Origin: Erwinia sp. HDF1-3R
GTDB lineage: Bacteria > Pseudomonadota > Gammaproteobacteria > Enterobacterales > Enterobacteriaceae
Length of the DNA: 64,000 nt
NCBI RefSeq assembly: GCF_039621855.1
Contig: NZ_CP155071.1
Span: forward strand, 3,906,001-3,970,000
Reading direction: 5' to 3'
In this document: positions 59,701-64,000 of the stretch, piece by piece
Position numbering within the stretch: position 1 is the stretch's first letter
Layout of the letters: each line of letters begins with the position of its first letter
Notes under the pieces: model-generated
What the model saw: only the letters and a program-made list of their open reading frames with translations
Databases searched by the model: none
What the model was told of the DNA's origin: nothing
Position numbers and translations under genes: made by a program

Positions 59701-59905
59701 GTTCGAGTGGCGCAGTGACCGAGGACGCCATCACGTCCGGGCTGGCACCGGGGTAGAGTGTCGTCACCTGAATGGTGGGATAATCCACCTGCGGCAGCGC
59801 AGAGGTAGAGAGATAACGGTAGGCAAAAAGGCCAGAGACCAGCACGCCCACCATCAGCAGAATAGTGGCAACCGGACGTTCTATGAAGATGCGTGAAGGA
59901 TTCAT
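56723..59905 (-). CDS. RND multidrug efflux permease, MdtB/MuxB type
   Basis: 1060 residues, about 20 longer than E. coli MdtB. RND plan as in its partner, with [27 protein letters not shown] near the N terminus and [24 protein letters not shown] in TM4. A low-complexity Ser/Thr-rich stretch at about residues 772-808 (coded around 57484-57590) lies in the second periplasmic region and explains the extra length. Its start overlaps the adaptor stop by 4 bp (ATGA) and its stop overlaps the next permease start by 4 bp. Confidence 0.9.
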   Translation of the reverse strand: MNPSRIFIERPVATILLMVGVLVSGLFAYRYLSTSALPQVDYPTIQVTTLYPGASPDVMASSVTAPLERQLGEMAGLSQMASSSASGSSVITLKFSLDLSLDVAEQEVQAAINAANNLLPSDLPNPPTYKKVNPADTAVITLAATSDTLPLIKVQDLVNTRIALKLSQISGVGMVTLAGGHQPAIRVRVDPNALAAHGLTLEDVNTLIGNSNVNGSKGGFDGQYHSVTIDANDQLRTAKEYGNLILTWQNGAALRLHDIAHIEEAPENTWQSAWANNRPAIVISVQRQPGANVISVVDAIKAQLPALQAALPDGVKVQVLSDRTQTIRASISDVQFELMLSIALVVMVTFLFLRNVAATLIPSVAVPLSLVGTFGVMYLADFSLNNLSLMALTIATGFVIDDAIVVVENISRRLEQGETPMEAALKGSAQIGFTIISLTFSLIAVLIPLLFMGDVVGRLFREFAITLAVSILVSMVVSLTLTPMLCAFLLRHIPEERQSRFYRKGGQLFDRLIAGYDRLLTIVLNHQRLTLLVALATLVFTALLYLVIPKGFFPSQDTGLIQGVTVASQDVSFGEMAKRQQQLAEIVLKNPAVDSLTSTIGIDGTNTSLNSGRLQINLKSFDNRDERADKVIAELAQATRSVPGIQLHMQASQDLTVNDQVTPDQYQFSLDDADSENLVKWSPKLVAALQQQPAFSSVVSNLQDQGQVAYVELNRDAAARFGITAADVDTALYNAFGQRLVSTIFTQSNQYRVVLEVAPKFQQSPASLNDIWLATSNSSTSSSSSSASGSSSTSTSSDSTTSSGSTDGMVRLTSVATIHQRTGSLVHMRIDQFPAVTISFNLNKGYSLEDAQKAIAETTHSLALPSSITLRYQGETAAFQSATSNTLWLILAALMTMYVVLGILYESFIHPVTILSTLPSAAVGALLTLLLAGTEFSLIALIGVILLIGIVKKNAIMMIDFALDAEKHQHLSPREAIHQACLLRFRPILMTTMAALLGALPLMLSSGSGAELRQPLGLVIVGGLIFSQVLTLFSTPVIYLWFDRLAERGRRRMRKVVDRG

Positions 59906-61206
59906 TTCTCCTTCGCACTCCCGCTGGCGGCCTGGGTATTTTTGCCCGGCGCTGCCTGAGTCGCGCTGCCACCGGCAGCGTTCATATTATCAACGGCCGC
60001 GGCGGGCGCATCGCCAGCGGCGGTGATAATCGACACCTTGCTGCCGCTGCTGAGGCGGTCGATGCCTTCGGTAACGACGCGATCACCGGCCGCCAGTCCG
60101 CTAAGGATCGCCTGCTGCGTGTCCCCCAGCGCGGGCCCGGTTTTAACCGCCTTTCTCGTTACGGTGTTGTCTTTATTGATTAGCCAGACAAAGCTGCCGT
60201 CGCTGCTCAGCTGTAGCGCCTGCGCCGGGATCACCACCGCCTGCTTAAGCGTCCCGATCTGTAATCGCAGATTAACAAACTGGTTAGGGTAGAGCGCCTC
60301 GTCCTGATTCGCGAATAGCGCTTTCATCTCTACGCTGCCGGTGCTGGTGTCGATCTGATTGCTGATAAAACGCACGTTTCCCTGCGCCAGCTCGGTGCTG
60401 CCATCCTGATCGAACGCGGTGGCAGCAAGGCTCTTATCGTTATGCAGCGCCTTTAACAGCGTCGGAATATTATTCTGCGGCACGCTAAAGGTAACGGCGG
60501 CTGGCTGCGTCTGGGTAACGGTGACAATGCCGGTGGTGTCCGAGCTGTGAACCATATTACCCGCATCCACCAGTCGCAGGCCCACGCGCCCCGAGATGGG
60601 CGAGGTGATGCGTGCAAAATCAATATTCAGCTTTGCCGCCGCAATCTGTGCCTGGTCAGCCTTGATGGCACCGCTGTACTGGCCAACGGTGGCTATCTGG
60701 CTGTCCAGATCCTGACGCGAGAGTGAATCCTGCGCAAACAGCTTACGGTAACGGGCCAGCGTCAGCTCTGCACTTTTCAGCAGCGCCTGATTTTGATTAA
60801 GATCGCCCTGATACTGGGCCAGCGTCGCCTGGTAGCTGCGCGGGTCAATCTGCGCCAGCAGCTGCCCTGCCTCCACTTTCTGCCCTTCGGTAAAGAACAC
60901 GTGCATCAGCTGTCCGTCAACCCGACTGGTCACGGTCACTGTCGCATTGGGGACGACCGTGCCCAATGCGGTCAGATAGACGGGCACATCCGCAGTGGTT
61001 ACGTCACCTGCATGAACGGGTGTGGTCAACCCGCGCCGCATACCTGGCCCACCAGGACCACCCGGTCCCTGCATCTGGGCTTCTCCCCCCTTCGAACCGG
61101 CACCGGGCCAGAAATGCCAGGCCAGCAGTGCGATAAGAACAACCAGGATCAGAAAAATAATTTTTCTACGTCGGGATGATGAGGCTTTAATAGTCGTCTG
61201 GGTCAT
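59902..61206 (-). CDS. RND efflux periplasmic adaptor, MdtA/MuxA family
   Basis: 434 residues from the ATG at 61206 ([15 protein letters not shown]), chosen by alignment with MdtA; the frame is open to 61296. One N-terminal membrane anchor ([19 protein letters not shown]), a Gly/Pro-rich linker ([12 protein letters not shown]), then barrel-sandwich lipoyl and helical hairpin regions ([31 protein letters not shown]). C-terminal tail is Ala/Ser-rich. First gene of the four-gene operon. E. coli mdtABCD is controlled by BaeSR; no baeS or baeR gene is in the window. Confidence 0.9.
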   Translation of the reverse strand: MTQTTIKASSSRRRKIIFLILVVLIALLAWHFWPGAGSKGGEAQMQGPGGPGGPGMRRGLTTPVHAGDVTTADVPVYLTALGTVVPNATVTVTSRVDGQLMHVFFTEGQKVEAGQLLAQIDPRSYQATLAQYQGDLNQNQALLKSAELTLARYRKLFAQDSLSRQDLDSQIATVGQYSGAIKADQAQIAAAKLNIDFARITSPISGRVGLRLVDAGNMVHSSDTTGIVTVTQTQPAAVTFSVPQNNIPTLLKALHNDKSLAATAFDQDGSTELAQGNVRFISNQIDTSTGSVEMKALFANQDEALYPNQFVNLRLQIGTLKQAVVIPAQALQLSSDGSFVWLINKDNTVTRKAVKTGPALGDTQQAILSGLAAGDRVVTEGIDRLSSGSKVSIITAAGDAPAAAVDNMNAAGGSATQAAPGKNTQAASGSAKEK

Positions 61207-61711
61207 GAGGCTCAGTGGAGTCAACCAAAGTAAGGTATTTAACGGCAGCTGCATGCCGCCGCCGATAAGAGGCAGGCCAGGCCGGCCCACTGCCATTATG
61301 GGTTATTCATTAGAATAAATTCTATCTTCAACGGGTAAGAATTTCGTAAGGAAGTCTGGCAATGCACTGTTTACCCCCTTTGCCGCTGCGTGACTAAGCG
61401 TAGTGGGTAAACGGCGACGCCGCACGCTGACTGGCAGCAGCCCGCCGGATTTCATTTCATCTTTATTTTGCAAAACTTTTCATTATACAACATTTCCAGG
61501 GAATGTAATGCATCTTAGCCCTTCCCCCCCTGAAAGGAAATAATGTACTTATAGGTAATGAACGATAAGAACAAACACTTTCCAGTCTCAGAGTATCACC
61601 CTGTAGAATGACAGTATCAAAAACAGACACCCCTCTTTAATCGTACATGTCAGCAATGTCGTAATAATAGCAGCGACTTTAATTAATTTCTTTCAACCAG
61701 GATGACGAGAA
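61207..61711. promoter_or_regulatory. Divergent control region between efflux operon and lipoprotein gene
   Basis: 505 bp without a gene. The left part is ordinary; from about 61440 it is AT-rich. It contains an 8-bp perfect inverted repeat GTTTACCC (61369-61376) / GGGTAAAC (61405-61412) that could form a long stem-loop in the adaptor leader. No confident promoter or BaeR box was identified. Confidence 0.35.
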
Positions 61712-62104
61712 ATGATAACCAGGAAAGCATTATTTGTACTTCTTACGTCTGTTTTAGTCACATCATGTAGCAGCGTAGAAACAAAACCCAATACGGTTAA
61801 AGCTGAGCTTTCACCTACCAATAAAGTGATTAAAGCAGAAAAAATTGAGGGCAGGCAGTGCGTGGATAATTTCGATCTTCTTAAGAGCCTGAACTATGAG
61901 GCCTTTACGATGTATCGTAAACAGTTCGATGCCATCAATGCTTCACACTCCTATTACAAAAAGAATGAAAATCTATTAGAGCAGGATCCACGCGAGCTAA
62001 TGACGCTGACGCTGAATGACAAACTTAACCTTATTTGCGATCGCGTTAAAAGCCAGACGTTTGTTGAAATAAGAAAAAAGATGCTGGCGGTAAGTAAGAT
62101 CTGA
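61712..62104 (+). CDS. Small lipoprotein of unknown function
   Basis: 130 residues. Signal peptide with lipobox VTSC (MITRKALFVLLTSVLVTSC), then a Lys-rich region and a helical part with two cysteines (GRQCVDNFDLLKSLNY and NLICDRVKSQ). No family recognised. The gene is more AT-rich than the housekeeping genes and uses AAA/ATA-type codons more, which hints at horizontal origin. A GATGACGAGA ribosome site lies before the ATG. It is followed 117 bp later by the inverse autotransporter gene on the same strand and may belong with it. Confidence 0.75.
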   Translation: MITRKALFVLLTSVLVTSCSSVETKPNTVKAELSPTNKVIKAEKIEGRQCVDNFDLLKSLNYEAFTMYRKQFDAINASHSYYKKNENLLEQDPRELMTLTLNDKLNLICDRVKSQTFVEIRKKMLAVSKI

Positions 62105-62132
62105 CCGCCAGTTATTGAGACAATTTACGACA

Positions 62133-62162
62133 GGATAACACTTTATCTAACAGGTGTTATCC
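62133..62162 (+). terminator. Hairpin between lipoprotein and autotransporter genes
   Basis: Perfect 9-bp stem GGATAACAC (62133-62141) / GTGTTATCC (62154-62162) with a 12-base loop. No T-run follows, so it could be a weak terminator or a protein-binding palindrome. Confidence 0.35.
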
Positions 62163-62220
62163 CGTTGTCATTTGGTCCAGTGAGAAGTCACGCCTTATTC
62201 ATGGAATGAGTAACCGTCAT

Positions 62221-64000
62221 ATGGAAATGAACAGATTTTTCAGACCGATAGTTTATTTTGTCATATTTAATCATCTCATGCTGACTGCTGGCATGCCTGC
62301 TTATGCTGCCATCACTGCATTTGACTCTCTGGACCAACAGGTTCTGGAACTCAGAAAAGGCGATATCGGGAGCGCTTCCGTTACGCTCGAGGGGGCACCT
62401 TCCCTGCCTGCCCTGCCTGACGCAAAGGCAGATGCCTCTGCCCAGCCCACTGGAAAAACGGTTAAAATTTATTCAGAAACCGAGGCGGAGCCTGCAAAAA
62501 AAGGTGATGACTGGTTTTTATCCCCACAGTTCGCCCTGCCAGCAAAAACCGATAAAAAAAGCCCGGCTGAGCCTTCTCATTCAGGCAAGATCCCGGTCGA
62601 TAACGCCCTGTCAGGCATAGTGAGTTCGCTGCCTTCTTTAGGGGAAACGCAGGCCGATACACCGGCTGAACCAGCCGCCGCCTCTGCCCCTGACGCCACC
62701 ACGGCAGAACAGGACCCGAGAATGCCTCCCTCACTGACCGGCATCAGGAGCCTGTGGCAGGTTTTAGGCGCTGACAGTCGCGCGCAGGCGGGTATTAATA
62801 TGATATCCGGCATCGGCAGCGGCCTGGCGGATAATGCACTGCGTGACTGGCTGGGCCAGAGCAGCAACAGCAAATTTCAGTTCAGCAGTGACGGGACAGG
62901 CAGTGCAGATATCCTGCTTCCACTGTGGGAGGGTACAAATAATCTGTTATTCAGCCAAATAGGTATCAGACGTAACAGTGAGAGAACAACCTATAATGTC
63001 GGCAGCGGCCTGCGTCATTTTATAGACGACGGCTGGATGCTGGGTATTAATGGATTTTGGGATTACGATCTGACGGGCGATAATGCCCGCTTCGGCCTTG
63101 GCGTCGAAGGATGGACCGATTATCTTAAGCTTTCAGCTAACGGTTATTTTCGCCTGACACAATGGCATCAGTCCCCCCTGGGTGTAATGGAGGATTATGA
63201 TGAGCGTCCGGCAAATGGATTCGACGTTAATGCTCAGGCATGGCTGCCCGCTTACCCACAGCTGGGTGGCGCGCTGAAATATGAAAAATACTTTGGTAAA
63301 GGCGTTATTCTCAATGACTCGGCCAGTGTATCAGCTTTAAAAGATTCTCCCTCCGCCGTGACCACGGAAATTAATTATACCCCCTTCCCTCTGCTGACGC
63401 TGAGTGCGGGTCACAAGGCAGGCACTATCTCAGAAAATTACGCCAATATTGCGGTCAGTTACAGAACCGGCGTGTCATGGCGGGATCAGATCGATCCCAG
63501 AACGGTCGGGATCATGCGTAGCCTTGCCGGCAGCCGTTATGATTTTGTAGATCGTAATTACAATATTGTTATGCAATATCGTAAACAGGATCTTATTGCA
63601 CTCTCCCTTCCCGCGTCGGTGACCGGTGAAGCGATGACGACGTTATCCATTGATGCCAGCGTCAGAGCTAAATACGGTTTAAAAGATATTCACTGGGAAG
63701 CGCCGGAATTAATCAGCGCAGGTGGGAAAATTCAGAAAACCTCGCCAACGTCACTTTCCGTTACCCTTCCTGCCTATTCAGGTGAAGGGAATAACGGCTG
63801 GCGGGCCACGGCTGTCGCGACCGATACGCATGGCAATGCCGCCCCACAGCAGGAAACGCTGATAAACGTTATTCGTTCCAGCAATACTATTCATTTAACC
63901 CAAATGCCCGCCGGAAGTATTGTCGCCAACGGTATTGATGAAGGAAAGGCGACCGCATTATTAACCGATAAAGCTGGCGCCCCACTCAGTAATATGACGG
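62221..64000 (+). CDS. Inverse autotransporter (intimin/invasin family), 5' part
   Basis: Open from 62221 to the window end (593 codons, no stop), so truncated by the window. An in-frame ATG at 62206 and another at 62227 are alternative starts; no strong ribosome site decides. Signal peptide (PIVYFVIFNHLMLTAGMPAYA), a Pro/Ala-rich periplasmic linker to about residue 175, then an inverse autotransporter beta-domain (about 180-440: RSLWQVLGADSRAQAGIN, GSGLRHFIDDGWMLGINGFWDYD, SYRTGVSWRDQ), then the start of Ig-like (Big-type) passenger repeats (LSIDASVRAKYGLKDIHWEAP). No LysM motif was seen in the linker. Outer membrane adhesin or invasin-like protein; ligand unknown. Confidence 0.88.
   Translation, partial: MEMNRFFRPIVYFVIFNHLMLTAGMPAYAAITAFDSLDQQVLELRKGDIGSASVTLEGAPSLPALPDAKADASAQPTGKTVKIYSETEAEPAKKGDDWFLSPQFALPAKTDKKSPAEPSHSGKIPVDNALSGIVSSLPSLGETQADTPAEPAAASAPDATTAEQDPRMPPSLTGIRSLWQVLGADSRAQAGINMISGIGSGLADNALRDWLGQSSNSKFQFSSDGTGSADILLPLWEGTNNLLFSQIGIRRNSERTTYNVGSGLRHFIDDGWMLGINGFWDYDLTGDNARFGLGVEGWTDYLKLSANGYFRLTQWHQSPLGVMEDYDERPANGFDVNAQAWLPAYPQLGGALKYEKYFGKGVILNDSASVSALKDSPSAVTTEINYTPFPLLTLSAGHKAGTISENYANIAVSYRTGVSWRDQIDPRTVGIMRSLAGSRYDFVDRNYNIVMQYRKQDLIALSLPASVTGEAMTTLSIDASVRAKYGLKDIHWEAPELISAGGKIQKTSPTSLSVTLPAYSGEGNNGWRATAVATDTHGNAAPQQETLINVIRSSNTIHLTQMPAGSIVANGIDEGKATALLTDKAGAPLSNMT

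Overview
This window is chromosomal DNA of a gammaproteobacterium of the order Enterobacterales. The protein sequences and most of the gene order match the Escherichia coli stretch from gud/yqcA to aas. An Erwinia/Pantoea-type relative is the best guess, because the backbone is shared but the accessory content differs; the exact species cannot be told from the sequence alone. Almost every gene is housekeeping and intact. The novelty lies in intergenic DNA and in a few insertions.

Left part (1-5680): a D-glucarate/galactarate catabolic cluster, with garL, a GudX-type glucarate dehydratase and gudP leftward, and garD divergent. It sits where E. coli keeps gudD-gudX-gudP. Next (5683-11759) come yqcA, truC, yqcC, the CsrA-titrating RNA csrB (with an upstream UvrY-like palindrome), syd, queF, ppnN and xni. 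The sdaCB genes found here in E. coli are absent.

A 2.85-kb non-coding block (11760-14615) occupies the place of the E. coli fuc genes, between the convergent ends of xni and rlmM. It is built from a 44-bp tandem array, five copies of a 97-bp element, five copies of a ~99-bp element that looks like the same family in opposite orientation, and a 42-43-bp tandem array. This is the least explained part of the window.

Middle (14616-25171): rlmM-ygdD-gcvA, the sRNA gcvB, ygdI, csdA-csdE, tcdA, mltA, three tandem initiator tRNAs with promoter and terminator, amiC, and argA with two ArgR boxes. Then (25246-41446) the RecBCD genes recD, recB and recC with ptrA, the type IV pilin-like genes ppdA-ppdB-ygdB-ppdC, an extra secreted cupin gene carrying an 11-unit hexanucleotide repeat, thyA and lgt. 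Next (41694-52044) are ptsP-rppH, an intergenic region with DnaA boxes at the place of E. coli DARS2, mutH, ygdQ, ygdR, tas, lplT-aas and an internally shortened nudI-like gene.

Right end (52234-64000): a four-gene RND efflux operon (MdtA/MuxA-type adaptor, two permeases, outer membrane lipoprotein), a small AT-rich lipoprotein gene, and the first 1.78 kb of an inverse autotransporter (intimin/invasin family) gene cut off by the window edge.

Functional links: csrB and gcvB are two global post-transcriptional regulators. RecBCD and MutH serve DNA repair, and DARS2 would reactivate DnaA. LplT and Aas recycle lysophospholipids. RppH, PtsP, Lgt and ThyA form a leftward gene train as in E. coli. 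Reference lengths and sequences quoted for E. coli are from memory; no database search was run.
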